Notes under the pieces: model-generated
The model's database searches: none
Seen by the model: the letters and a program-made list of their open reading frames with translations, nothing else
Told to the model about the DNA's origin: nothing
Program-made: the position numbers and the translations under genes
Assembly: GCA_965277615.1 (NCBI GenBank)
Contig: CBDIDG010000006.1
Span: 620,001 to 684,000 of the forward strand
Direction of reading: 5' to 3'
Source of the DNA: Bog-532 sp965277615
GTDB taxonomy: Bacteria; Actinomycetota; Actinomycetes; Streptosporangiales; Streptosporangiaceae
DNA: 64,000 nucleotides
Part shown: positions 9,145-18,643 of the stretch, piece after piece
Layout: the number at the start of each line of letters is the position of its first letter
Numbering within the stretch: position 1 is the stretch's first letter

Positions 9145-10269
9145 TTGGAGGCTCAATTCCTGCAGTGCGGGATAGCCCGCAAACCGACCGCGGCGACCAT
9201 GTTTTCGCGGCTGACAGTACGGGTGGTTCGTTTGGTCCACGGACAATGGAGGAGCGGTTCCAGGCCGACTGTCGTGGCGGCAGCGGCCGGGGGTCAGGCC
9301 GCTGGCGGGCTCGCCACCGAGCCTGCCGCCGGGGCGGTTACCGCGCCCGGTGGCGCCCGGTCCGGACAGAGCGGTCAGCGCGGTAAACGCGGCCGGCCGC
9401 GCTGGCGCGGCCTGCTCTCCCGGCAGGCGATCGCCATCTTCTTGCTGCCGAGCCTGCTGCTCATCGGGCTGTTCAGTTACTACCCGGCGGTGCGGAGCCT
9501 GGTCGGCGGGTTCTATGTCTGGAACGGCTTCTCGGCGCCCCGGTACGACGGCTTCGGCCAGTTCTCGCAGTACTTCCACTCGTCCACGTTCGGGGCTGAG
9601 GCGCGCAACCTGGTGCTGCTGGTCATCGGCAGCATCGCCATCACGCTGGTCTCGCAGTTCGTGGCGGCCGAGGTCGTGGCCCACCTGCCCGGCCGGGCCG
9701 GCACCATCGCGAAGTACCTGCTGACGCTGCCGGTGGTGCTGCCGCCCATCCTGCTCATCGACGTCTGGGCCTACCTGCTGAACCCGTCCAACGGCCTGAT
9801 CAACCGCATTCTGGGCGAGCTGCACCTGCCGCAACCGGGCTGGCTGACCGACTCCCACCTGGCCCTGGTCTCGATCCTGCTGATCGGGTTCCCGTGGATC
9901 TCCAACCTGGGATTCCTGATCTTCCTCGGCGGTGTCCAGCACCTGCCGCGGGAGATCATCGAGGCCAGCCGGGTTGACGGGGTCGGCCGGCTCCGCCGCG
10001 TCTTCTCCATCGACATACCCCTGCTGATGCCGCAGTTCCGGATCGTCACGATCCTGGCCGGTGTCTACAGCGTGCAGAACTTCATTCCCATTCTGCTGCT
10101 CACCAACGGCGGCCCCGGCAACGCCACCTTTGTGCCGGGTCTGGATATGTACCAGTCAGCCTTCCAGAACAGCGAATACGGCTACGGAATGGCCATCGGG
10201 ACTGTGCTCTTCATCGCGATGCTCATTTTCACCATCATCGTCATGCGCACCTTGCGACCGCGAACCTGA
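9145..10269 (+). CDS. ABC sugar importer permease (MalF-like)
   Basis: This CUT1-type permease has six membrane segments from about residue 95 on. The cytoplasmic EAA loop reads EIIEASRVDGVGRLRRVFSI and contacts the ATPase. The start is uncertain: TTG at 9145 gives 374 residues with an odd 90-residue basic, Ala/Gly-rich leader; ATG at 9199 (MFSRLTVRVVRL) is an alternative. Neither has a strong ribosome site. The gene precedes its binding protein, an unusual order. No ATPase gene lies in the locus, so a shared MsmK-type ATPase elsewhere is likely needed. It is inferred to import rhamnose or rhamnosyl oligosaccharides. Confidence 0.85.
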   Translation: MEAQFLQCGIARKPTAATMFSRLTVRVVRLVHGQWRSGSRPTVVAAAAGGQAAGGLATEPAAGAVTAPGGARSGQSGQRGKRGRPRWRGLLSRQAIAIFLLPSLLLIGLFSYYPAVRSLVGGFYVWNGFSAPRYDGFGQFSQYFHSSTFGAEARNLVLLVIGSIAITLVSQFVAAEVVAHLPGRAGTIAKYLLTLPVVLPPILLIDVWAYLLNPSNGLINRILGELHLPQPGWLTDSHLALVSILLIGFPWISNLGFLIFLGGVQHLPREIIEASRVDGVGRLRRVFSIDIPLLMPQFRIVTILAGVYSVQNFIPILLLTNGGPGNATFVPGLDMYQSAFQNSEYGYGMAIGTVLFIAMLIFTIIVMRTLRPRT

Positions 10270-10309
10270 ATCATCGGCTTTAACGAGCAGAAAGTAGGCG
10301 AAGGAGCCT

Positions 10310-11812
10310 ATGAAAATCACGCGCAAAATATTCGCGCTGCCCGCCATCACCGCCGTCGTTCTCGTCGCCGCCGCGTGCAGTGGCGGTAGCGGCAGCGGGC
10401 ATTCCGGGTCCGCCATCCAGATCCGGGCCATGCTGCCCCCCAACACCGGGCCCATCAGCTCACCGCAAAATGCCAGCCTGCAGAAATTCACGCAGGAATA
10501 TGAGTCGAAACACCCGAACGTCAGCGTCGAATGGCAGCCGAATCCCACCTCGGCCATTGTCACCGCCAACGCGACGCTGGTCTCCCAGGCGTCCGGCGGT
10601 GACGCCCCGGACATCGTCTGGCAGCAGTACAACCCGCTGCTGTCGGGCTCCATCCCCGCGGGCATCCTGCAGAACCTGAAGCCCTACCTGGAGAAGCCGA
10701 ACCCCTACGTGTCCGGCAACACCCAGTGGCTCAACCTGTTCACCAAGTCCACGATCCCCTACATGACCTCCCCGAACGGGCAGATGCAGATCCTGCTCGG
10801 GTCGAACGTCGAGACCGCCTTCTTCTACAGCAGGTCGGCCTTCAGCAAGGCCGGCATCAGCGAACCGCCCGCGACCTGGGCCGACCTGATGAGCGACATG
10901 GCCAAGCTCAAGCAGTCCGGCACCACCCCGTTCATGTTCGCCGACGGCGGCCCCTGTAACCCGTCCTGGTACGAGCGGCTGGCCAGCACGTCGCTGCTGA
11001 CCCCGGAGCTGAGCAAGTTCGTGGTCGACAAGTCTCAGGTCACCAGCGGCCTCGACGCCGCCGTCGGGATCACCCGGAACATCATCAGCATGAACAACCC
11101 CCGGTACGCCGAGGTCTGGAAGCTGCTGGCCGCGATGGAGCCCTACATGCTCAAGGGCGGCAGCAGCTACGACGCCTGCTCGACCCCGAGCACGGTCAGC
11201 CCGCCGCTGTCCCCCCAGTCGCTCCTGGTCCAGGGCAAGGTGGCCATGCTCTGGGGCGGTAGCTGGTTCACCCCGCAGCTCAACTCGGCCGGCTACAGCG
11301 GCAAGTACGGCCTGTTCGCCGAGCCGCCGATCACCAGCGCCACCACCCCCTACGCCACCGGAGTCGACACCAAGGGCGTCATCGGCGGCCCCAACGGTGA
11401 CGGCCAGTGGTCGATCACCTCGCAGAAGGCCGACCACAGCATGACCCCGGCCAAGACCAAGACGGTTATGGACTTGATGGCCTGGCTGTTCACCCCACAA
11501 CACATCGGAGCCGAGGTCAAGGACTGGGGTCAGGGCGGGTCTTTCATCCCGACCGTGAAGGGCGCGCCGGTGCCGGATATCCCCGGCCTGGCTTCGCTGG
11601 TCCCGGCCAAGGCCCCGGCCATCGTGGTGGACATCGCCCTGGACGACGTGCTCTCCACCAACACCACCAACACCGGCCTGCGCTACCTGTCCTCCTACCT
11701 GTCCGGCGGCATGAGCTACTCCTCGTTCGCCTCGCAGTGGGATCAGAACCTGCAGACGGGGGCCCAGGCTTACGCCAAGCAGAACAACATCAACCTGGAC
11801 AAGTACAAGTGA
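10310..11812 (+). CDS. Extracellular sugar-binding lipoprotein
   Basis: The 500-residue family 1 solute-binding protein has a lipoprotein signal: MKITRKIFALP, a hydrophobic core, then VAAAC with the lipid-modified Cys at residue 23 and a Ser/Gly linker. The body has typical family wording (GGDAPDIVWQQYNPL, KVAMLWGGSWFTPQL). It should capture the substrate outside the membrane for the two flanking permeases. GAAGGAG lies upstream of the ATG. Its stop overlaps a GTG start of the next permease, so the two are translationally coupled. The ligand is inferred to be rhamnose-containing. Confidence 0.9.
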   Translation: MKITRKIFALPAITAVVLVAAACSGGSGSGHSGSAIQIRAMLPPNTGPISSPQNASLQKFTQEYESKHPNVSVEWQPNPTSAIVTANATLVSQASGGDAPDIVWQQYNPLLSGSIPAGILQNLKPYLEKPNPYVSGNTQWLNLFTKSTIPYMTSPNGQMQILLGSNVETAFFYSRSAFSKAGISEPPATWADLMSDMAKLKQSGTTPFMFADGGPCNPSWYERLASTSLLTPELSKFVVDKSQVTSGLDAAVGITRNIISMNNPRYAEVWKLLAAMEPYMLKGGSSYDACSTPSTVSPPLSPQSLLVQGKVAMLWGGSWFTPQLNSAGYSGKYGLFAEPPITSATTPYATGVDTKGVIGGPNGDGQWSITSQKADHSMTPAKTKTVMDLMAWLFTPQHIGAEVKDWGQGGSFIPTVKGAPVPDIPGLASLVPAKAPAIVVDIALDDVLSTNTTNTGLRYLSSYLSGGMSYSSFASQWDQNLQTGAQAYAKQNNINLDKYK

Positions 11813-12678
11813 CCTCATCCGTCATGACGGCACTGGCCGCACCGCGCCGCCGCAGGCACACGCTGAGATGGGTCACCCTCGTCAGCGGCGCGGTGCTGGT
11901 CGTGCTGACCTACTTCCCGATCGTGTTCGTGCTGTCGAACTCGCTGAAGAGCGGGGCGAACATCTCCAGCAATGGCGTGTTCGCCCTGTTCACCGAGTTC
12001 GACGTGCACAACTACGTGCAGGCCTGGTCGGGGATCGACACGTCGCTGCTGAACACGGTGATCGTGGCCGCAGCGGCGATCGTGATCGGCGTGGTGGCCG
12101 CGATCCTGGGTGCCTACGCCTTCGCTCAGGTCCAGTTCCGGGGCAAGTCGGTGGTGTTCCTGGCCTACCTCGGCCTGCTGATGATCCCCTGGACGCTGAC
12201 CATCATCCCGTTGTTCCTGCTGATGAAGACGTTCGGCCTCTACAACGGCTGGTGGGCGCTGATCCTGCCCTACGCGGCCAGCGCCCAGCCGCTGCTGGTG
12301 CTGCTGTTCCGCGGGTTCTTCGAGCAGATCCCCGACGAACTGCTGCAGAGCGCCCGGCTGGAAGGGGCCCGGGAGTGGCAGGTGCTGCTGCGGGTGGTCG
12401 CCCCGCTGGCCAGGCCGATCATCCTCACCGGCGCGATCTTGATGACGATCAACGTCTGGGGCGACTACCTGTGGCCCGAGATCGTCTTGCAGGACTACCA
12501 CAAGTACACGATCTCGGCCGGGCTGCAGGAGTTCGTCAGTGCCCAGGGCATCAGCGGCACCGGCACGGGCGCGGTGTTCGCCGCCTACATGATCACCATG
12601 CTGCCGCTGTTCGTGTTCGTCGGCTTCTCCATGCGCTACTTCGTGGCCGGAATCACCGACGGCGCGCTCAAACTCTGA
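11809..12678 (+). CDS. ABC sugar importer permease (MalG-like)
   Basis: This CUT1 inner-membrane permease has six helices and the EAA loop ELLQSARLEGAREWQVLLRVVAPLARP. I chose GTG at 11809 because GTGA overlaps the stop of the binding protein; ATG at 11824 (MTALAAPRRRRH) is the alternative. The frame is open far upstream inside the preceding gene, but that part is antiparallel noise. With the MalF-like protein it should form the transmembrane channel. Confidence 0.88.
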   Translation: MTSSVMTALAAPRRRRHTLRWVTLVSGAVLVVLTYFPIVFVLSNSLKSGANISSNGVFALFTEFDVHNYVQAWSGIDTSLLNTVIVAAAAIVIGVVAAILGAYAFAQVQFRGKSVVFLAYLGLLMIPWTLTIIPLFLLMKTFGLYNGWWALILPYAASAQPLLVLLFRGFFEQIPDELLQSARLEGAREWQVLLRVVAPLARPIILTGAILMTINVWGDYLWPEIVLQDYHKYTISAGLQEFVSAQGISGTGTGAVFAAYMITMLPLFVFVGFSMRYFVAGITDGALKL

Positions 12679-12724
12679 CCCCGCGCCGGGGCCCGAGCCA
12701 GTCCAATCGAAAGGACACCACGAG

Positions 12725-15088
12725 TTGAGCCAGACGGAGGCCTTCACCGTCAGCGGAACCAGGGCCCGGTGGATACGTCCCGGCGAGCAGGGCACCCAGC
12801 TCAGCCCGCGCGGCGCGTACCTGACCCGGACCACCATCGACCTGGACGAGGTGCCGCCGCGCGCGGTCATCCGGGCCACCGCCCTGGGCCTGTATGAGCT
12901 GCACGTCAACGGGCACCTGGTCACCGAGGCCGGGCTCTACCGGCCCGGCTGGACCGACACCACCCGGCGGGTGCAGTACCAGGAGTATGACGTCACCGGG
13001 TTGCTGCGGCCCGGGACCAACGTGATCGGCGCCGAGCTGGCCCCGGGCTGGCACGGCGGGCGGATCGGCACCGACCGCGGCAACTTCCAGCGGCTCACCC
13101 CGCCCGAACTGCTGCTCGTGGCGGCGGCAGAGCCCGGCCCTTCCGGGCCGGCCCTGCTGGCCGCGACCGGGGAGGGCTGGGAGTGGTCCGCCTCGGACAT
13201 CACCGAGTCCGACCTGTACGACGGTGAGATCGCCGACCGCCGGCAGCGCCCGGCCGGCTGGGCCTCGCCGGATGCGACGGACCTGCGCCGCTGGGAGCGG
13301 ATGGAGCTGTCCGCGGGGACCGCGGCCGTAGTGGTCCCGCAGACCGGGCCGACCGTCGAGGAAACCGCGACGTTCCCGGTCGAGGACATCCGCTGGCTCG
13401 GTGACGGCACCGCCGTGGTGGACACCGGCCGCAACGAGACCGGCTTCGTGCGGGTGGTCGTGGACGCCGCGCCGGGCACCCGGGTCACGGTCTCCTACGG
13501 GGAGCTGACCGACGTCGACGGACACGTCTACACCGAGAACCTGCGCAGCGCCCGCTGCCGGGATGTGTTCCGCTGCGCCGGCGGCGGGGCCGAGGAGCTG
13601 GCGCCGCGCTTCAGCTTCCGCTCGTTCCGCTACGCCCAGATCAGCGGGCTGCCCGGACCGGGCGCGCTGGTCCGCGCCGAGCGGGCGGTGATCGGCACCG
13701 AGCTGGAACGGTCCGGCTGGTTCGACTGCTCAGACTCGCTGCTGAACGACATCTACGCGGCCATCCTCACCTCCACCCGGGCCAACTTCCTGGAGGTGCC
13801 GACCGACTGCCCGCAGCGGGACGAGCGGCTCGGCTGGATGGGGGACGCCCTGCTGTTCACGCCGCTGGCCGCCTACACCTACGACGTCTCCGGCCTGATG
13901 TCCAAGTGGTTCGACGACATCCTGGACGCCCGGACCGCCCGCGGCCTGTTCACTGACATCGCCCCGCGGCCGCCGGGCCGGGTGATGTTCCGCGACCGCG
14001 AGGGCGCGCCCGCCTGGGCTGACGCCGGCGTCGTGCTGCCGTGGCTGATCTACCAGCGCTACGGGGACCGGGAGGTCCTGGAGCGGATGTACCCGGCCAT
14101 GATGACCTGGCTGCGCGCGGTCCACGCCGACAACCCCGACGGCATCTGGCGGCACGGGCGCGGCCGCGACTACGGCGACTGGGTCCCGGCCGGGCCGGAC
14201 ACCTCCCACGACCTGTTCGGCACCTGCTGGCTGTACCACTCGACCCGGATCGCCGCGCAGGTCGCTGACGTCCTGGGATCCGATGACACCGCCTGGCTGC
14301 AGGAGCGGGCCGGGGTGGTCCAGGACGCGTTCAGCGCCCGGTTCCTCGACGCGGAGACCGGGCGGGTGATCGCCCCGGAACCGATCGGCTCTCCGGCCGC
14401 CGCGCGCCGGTTCGCGCCGTCGGTGGCCGAGGAGACCCAGACCGGTTACATCCTGCCGCTGGTCTTCGGGCTGGTCGAGGGCGAGATAGCGGCTCGCTGC
14501 GGCGAGCGGCTGGGTGAGCTGGTGGAGAAGGCCGGCCGCCGGCTGGAGACCGGGTTCATCGGCAGCGCTTACCTGCTCGAGGCGCTGGCCGGGTCGGGCC
14601 AGGCCGCCCTGGCCGCCGACCTGCTACGGCGCAGCGAGTTCCCGTCGCTCGGCTACATGATCAGCCGGGGCGCCACCTCGATCTGGGAGCGCTGGGACGG
14701 CCTCCAGCCGGGCGGTGGCCCGGCCTGCCCCACCATGAACTCCTTCAACCACTACGCGCTGGGCTCGATGTTCGGCTGGGCCATCGAGGGCGTCTGCGGC
14801 CTGCGGCCCGACCCCGCCGCCCCCGCCTTCGGCGCGTTCACGTTCGGGCCGACGGTACCGGCCGGGCTGGAGTGGGCGTCGTTCCGGTTCGCCAGCCCGC
14901 ACGGTGAGATCCGGGTGCGCTGGGACCGCTCCGGCCCGGACGCGGTGGACGGCGAGGTGACCGTGCCCGAGAGCGCCACCTGCACCCTGGCCGGCACCGT
15001 GCCAGCCGGGGACCGGGTGCTGACGCTGGCCGGCGGCGGCGCCGGTCAGCTGGGCCCGGGAACGCACCGGGTCCGCTGGCAGGGGTGA
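12725..15088 (+). CDS. GH78 alpha-L-rhamnosidase (first copy)
   Basis: The 787-residue enzyme hydrolyses terminal alpha-L-rhamnose by the inverting GH78 mechanism. It starts at TTG with AAGGA 9 bp upstream. The N-terminal sandwich domain (LYELHVNGHLVTEAGLYRPGWTD) is followed by the (alpha/alpha)6 barrel. The signature DCPQRDERLGWMGD spans residues 361-374, with E367 as probable general acid. TSIWERWDG follows, with E655 as probable base partner. There is no secretion signal, so it should act on imported rhamnosides. It follows the importer by 46 bp and is probably in one transcript with the aldo/keto reductase. Confidence 0.92.
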   Translation: MSQTEAFTVSGTRARWIRPGEQGTQLSPRGAYLTRTTIDLDEVPPRAVIRATALGLYELHVNGHLVTEAGLYRPGWTDTTRRVQYQEYDVTGLLRPGTNVIGAELAPGWHGGRIGTDRGNFQRLTPPELLLVAAAEPGPSGPALLAATGEGWEWSASDITESDLYDGEIADRRQRPAGWASPDATDLRRWERMELSAGTAAVVVPQTGPTVEETATFPVEDIRWLGDGTAVVDTGRNETGFVRVVVDAAPGTRVTVSYGELTDVDGHVYTENLRSARCRDVFRCAGGGAEELAPRFSFRSFRYAQISGLPGPGALVRAERAVIGTELERSGWFDCSDSLLNDIYAAILTSTRANFLEVPTDCPQRDERLGWMGDALLFTPLAAYTYDVSGLMSKWFDDILDARTARGLFTDIAPRPPGRVMFRDREGAPAWADAGVVLPWLIYQRYGDREVLERMYPAMMTWLRAVHADNPDGIWRHGRGRDYGDWVPAGPDTSHDLFGTCWLYHSTRIAAQVADVLGSDDTAWLQERAGVVQDAFSARFLDAETGRVIAPEPIGSPAAARRFAPSVAEETQTGYILPLVFGLVEGEIAARCGERLGELVEKAGRRLETGFIGSAYLLEALAGSGQAALAADLLRRSEFPSLGYMISRGATSIWERWDGLQPGGGPACPTMNSFNHYALGSMFGWAIEGVCGLRPDPAAPAFGAFTFGPTVPAGLEWASFRFASPHGEIRVRWDRSGPDAVDGEVTVPESATCTLAGTVPAGDRVLTLAGGGAGQLGPGTHRVRWQG

Positions 15089-15095
15089 CCACACG

Positions 15096-16004
15096 GTGAG
15101 CGGAGACGCAGCGGTGCGGGCCGGAGCACGAGCCGGGGCACGGGCCGCGGTGCTGCCGGCCCGGCCGGTCGGCGACTGGTCGGTGAGCGCGATCGGGCTG
15201 GGCGGCGCGCCGATCGCGCTGGCGGCTCAGATCCCCGGCGAGCGCAGCGCCGTCCGCATGGTGCACGCCGCACTCGACGCGGGCGTCACGCTGCTCGACA
15301 CAGCCGACGTCTACAGCCCGCAGCTGGGGCAGGGGTACAGCGAGTCGGTGTTCGGCAAGGCGGTACGCACCTGGGGACCGGGCCGGGATGACGTCCTGAT
15401 CGCCACCAAGGGCGGCAAGTACTGGCAGCCGGACGGTGCGGTGAAGGTCGACGGTCGGCCCGAGTACCTGGCCCGGGCCTGCGAGGCCAGCCTCCGGGCC
15501 CTGGGCACCGACGTCATCGGCCTGTACCAGCTGCACGAGCCCGACCCGGCCGTCCCGTTCGAGGAGTCCATCGGAGAGCTGGCCGACCTGCGCGCGGCGG
15601 GCAAGATCAGGCAGATCGGCATCTCCAACACCGGGGTGGACCTGATCCGGCGGGCCCTGGCCGTGACCTCGCTGGCCAGCGTGCAGAACCGGCTCGGGCC
15701 CGGCCACCGGTACGGCGCGGCCGAGCTCGCGCTGTGCGAGCAGCACGGCTTGGCCTTCCTGGCCTATTCACCACTGGGCGGTTTGGCCGCCGGGGACCGA
15801 TTCGCCCAGGTGGCCGCGCAGTACCAGGTGTCCCCGCACCGCGTCACGCTGGCCTGGGAACTGTCGCTGTCCCCGGCCGTGATCCCCATCCCCGGGGCCA
15901 CCCGCCCGGAGACCATCCTCGACAGCGTGCAGGCCGCGGCCCTCACCCTCAGCCCCGCCGACCGGTGGCTCCTCGGCGGTATCACCGACCAGGAAGGAAT
16001 TTGA
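15096..16004 (+). CDS. Aldo/keto reductase
   Basis: The 302-residue NADPH-type oxidoreductase starts at GTG 8 bp after the GH78 stop, with AGGGG as ribosome site. The full catalytic tetrad is visible: D68 and Y73 in LLDTADVY, K105 in IATKGG and H147 in YQLHEPD. Nucleotide-binding wording such as IPIPGATRPETILD sits near the C-terminus. Relatives oxidise sugars such as L-fucose or D-threo-aldoses, so oxidation of free L-rhamnose or another deoxysugar is possible; the substrate is unproven. Its TGA overlaps the ATG of the second GH78 gene. Confidence 0.85.
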   Translation: MSGDAAVRAGARAGARAAVLPARPVGDWSVSAIGLGGAPIALAAQIPGERSAVRMVHAALDAGVTLLDTADVYSPQLGQGYSESVFGKAVRTWGPGRDDVLIATKGGKYWQPDGAVKVDGRPEYLARACEASLRALGTDVIGLYQLHEPDPAVPFEESIGELADLRAAGKIRQIGISNTGVDLIRRALAVTSLASVQNRLGPGHRYGAAELALCEQHGLAFLAYSPLGGLAAGDRFAQVAAQYQVSPHRVTLAWELSLSPAVIPIPGATRPETILDSVQAAALTLSPADRWLLGGITDQEGI

Positions 16005-18639
16005 TGAGTCTCAGCCCTTACAGCCTGCGGTGTGAGCACCGGTCCGAGCCGCTCGGGGTGGATGAGCCGCGTCCCGCTTTCAGCTGGAAGCTGGCCGCGA
16101 CCTCACCTGGCCGCAGCCAGCAGGCCTACCGGGTCACCGTCCGTCCCGCGGCCGGCGGGGCGCCGGTCTGGGACTCCGGCTGGGTCACCGACCCGGCCCA
16201 CTACGAAGTGATCTACGACGGTGCCCCGCTGGAGCCCGCCACCCGGTACACCTGGGACCTCGAGCTCACCGACGACCGGGGGGAGCCGGGCCAGGCCGCC
16301 GCGAGCTGGTTCGAGACCGGCCTGCTGACCCCGGCGGCCTGGACGGCCCGCTGGATCCGCCGGGACCGGCGGGCCGCACCCCGGATCGACCCGCCGCAGG
16401 ACGAGGACCCGCCGGAGCGCACCCGCATGCTGGCTCCCCCCTGCCAGTTCCGCCGGGAATTCGAGCTGCCCAGCCCGCCCGTCTCGGCCCGGGCCTACGT
16501 GACCGCCCACGGGGTCTACCAGCTCCGGGTCAACGGGGAGCGGGCCGGCCGGGACGAGCTGACCCCCGGCTGGACCGACTACCACTACCGGCTGCAGTAC
16601 CAGGTGTACGACATCACTGACCTGCTGCAGGCCGGGGCCAACGCCATCGGGGCGGTCGTGGCCGACGGCTGGTGGTGCGGTTACATCGGCTTCGACCCGC
16701 GGCGGGCGGCCCTGCACTACGGCCGGTACCCGGAACTGCTGGCGGAGATCCACGTCACCTGCGAGGACGGCACCATGGTGGTGGTGACCACCGACGAGAG
16801 CTGGACCGAGCAGCCGGGCGAGATCGGCTACTCCGACTTCCTGGCCGGTGAGGCCCACGACCAGCGCCGGGCCACCCCGGGCTGGGACGAGCCCGGGCCC
16901 GGCGGCCCCGGCTGGATCCCGGTGCTGGCCTCGGCCTGCGACGGATCCCCGCTGGTCGCCCAGCTGGACGAGCCGGTGCGGGCGACGATGGAGGTGCCCG
17001 CCCGCGCCGTCTGGCCGATCGAGGGCGGCTGGCTGGCCGACTTCGGCCAGAACCTGGTCGGCCGGGTCCGGCTGCGCCTCCCGGACGATGCCCCGGCCGG
17101 CACCCGCATCCAGCTCCGGCACGGCGAGATACTCGACGGCGGCGCGCTGTACACCGAGAACCTGCGGTCGGCCGAAGCCACCGACGTGGTCCTCACCGCC
17201 GGCCCGGGCGGCCCGGACTGGTTCGAGCCTCGGTTCACCACGCACGGCTTCCGCTACGCCGCGGTGACCGGCTGGCCCGGCGACCTCGCCGCCACCGACC
17301 TGACCGCGGTCGTGCTGGCCAGCGACCTCCCGGCGGCGGGGGAGCTGCAGTGCTCCGACCCAATGGTCACCCAGCTGATCAGCAACATCACCTGGGGCCA
17401 GCGCGGCAACTACGTCAGCGTCCCGACCGACTGCCCGCAACGCGACGAGCGGCTCGGGTGGACCGCCGACACGCAGATCTTCCTGCCCACCGCCTGCTTC
17501 CAGGCCGACGTGGCCGCGTTCATCGGCCGCTGGCTGCTGGACGTGCTGGACGAGCAGGACGAGGACGGGGCCTTCGGCGACGTGGCCCCGCTGCTGATCG
17601 CCGACCGCGAAGGCGCGCCCGCCTGGGGCGACGCGGGCGTCACCGTCCCGGTCCAGCTGTGGCGGGTCTACGGCCGGCGGCGGCTGCTCGAGCGCGCCTA
17701 CCCGGCCATGCGGGCCTGGGTCGAGCACATCCACCGGCACAATCCGGACCTGATCTGGCGTCACGCCGATGGCAACAGCTACGGTGACTGGCTGCAGATT
17801 GGCGCGCACACCCCGCGCGAGGTGGTGGCCACGGCCTACTTCGCCCGGTCGGCCAGCCTGGTGGCGGAGACCGCCGGCCTGCTGGGGGACAGCGCGGACG
17901 CGGCCCGGTACGGGGCACTGGCCGCCGATGTCCGGCGCGCGTTCACGGCCGAGTTCGCCCGCCCGGACGGCACGATCGCGACCGGCAGCCAGACGGCGTA
18001 CCTCATGGCGCTGGCCTGGGACCTGATCCCGGCGGACCTGCGTGAGCCCGCCTTCGTGCACCTGTGCCGCGACATCGAAGACCGTGGGATCCGCCTGTCC
18101 ACGGGTTTTGTCGGGGTCCCGCTGCTCGGCCCGGTGCTGACCGAAGGCGGCCGCCCGGACCTGGCCTTCGCCCTGCTGCACCAGGAGGAGTTCCCGTCCT
18201 GGGGCTACTCGATCCGGCACGGCGCGACGACGATCTGGGAACGCTGGGACGGCTGGACCGAAGACCACGGTTTCCAGTCCCCGCACATGAACTCGTTCAA
18301 CCACTACTCGCTGGGGTCCATCGGAGAGTGGCTGTGGCGCTCCGCCGCGGGCATCGACCAGGCCCCGGGCTCGGTGGCCTACGGCGATCTCGTCATCGCC
18401 CCGCGTTCGGGCCGCGGCTGGAGTGGGTCACCGCCCGGTACGACTCACCCCGCGGCCTGGTCCGGGTCCAGTGGCGCCGTTCCGGCGACGGGGTCGACCT
18501 CGAGCTGGAGATCCCGCCCGGGCGTCCGGCCGAGCTGCGGCTGCCGGGCGAAGCGCCTCGCCTGCTGCAACCCGGAACATCACACGTGCACTGCGCAAAC
18601 CCTGAATCGATTCACCCCGAACCGGCGAGAAAGGCGTAA
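16004..18639 (+). CDS. GH78 alpha-L-rhamnosidase (second copy), frameshifted near its 3' end
   Basis: ATG at 16004 overlaps the preceding TGA and follows AGGAAGGA. The first 800 residues are a complete GH78 core: an N-terminal fibronectin-like region, a sandwich domain, DCPQRDERLGWTAD (residues 476-489, E482 as probable acid) and TIWERWDGW (E746). At about 18403 the frame shifts by one base: VIAP in one frame must continue as AFGPRLEWVTARYDSPRG in another to give the normal C-terminal sandwich, ending at TAA 18639. As written, the original frame runs on without a stop into the dioxygenase gene. The missing base looks like one G of a GG pair, so an assembly error is as likely as a real mutation. 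Confidence 0.85.
18603..18614. promoter_or_regulatory. Third LacI-type operator TGAATCGATTCA
   Basis: A perfect 12-bp palindrome centred on CG, 30 bp before the dioxygenase start and inside the end of the second GH78 gene. Its right half, CGATTCA, equals the right half of the sites before the GH106-like gene and the importer. It suggests a separately repressed internal promoter for the last three genes of the locus. Confidence 0.55.
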
Positions 18640-18643
18640 TCCA

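Noticed and set aside
16103..18304. Long antisense open frame opposite the second GH78 gene
   Set aside because: Same cause as above; the sense strand has clear catalytic motifs.
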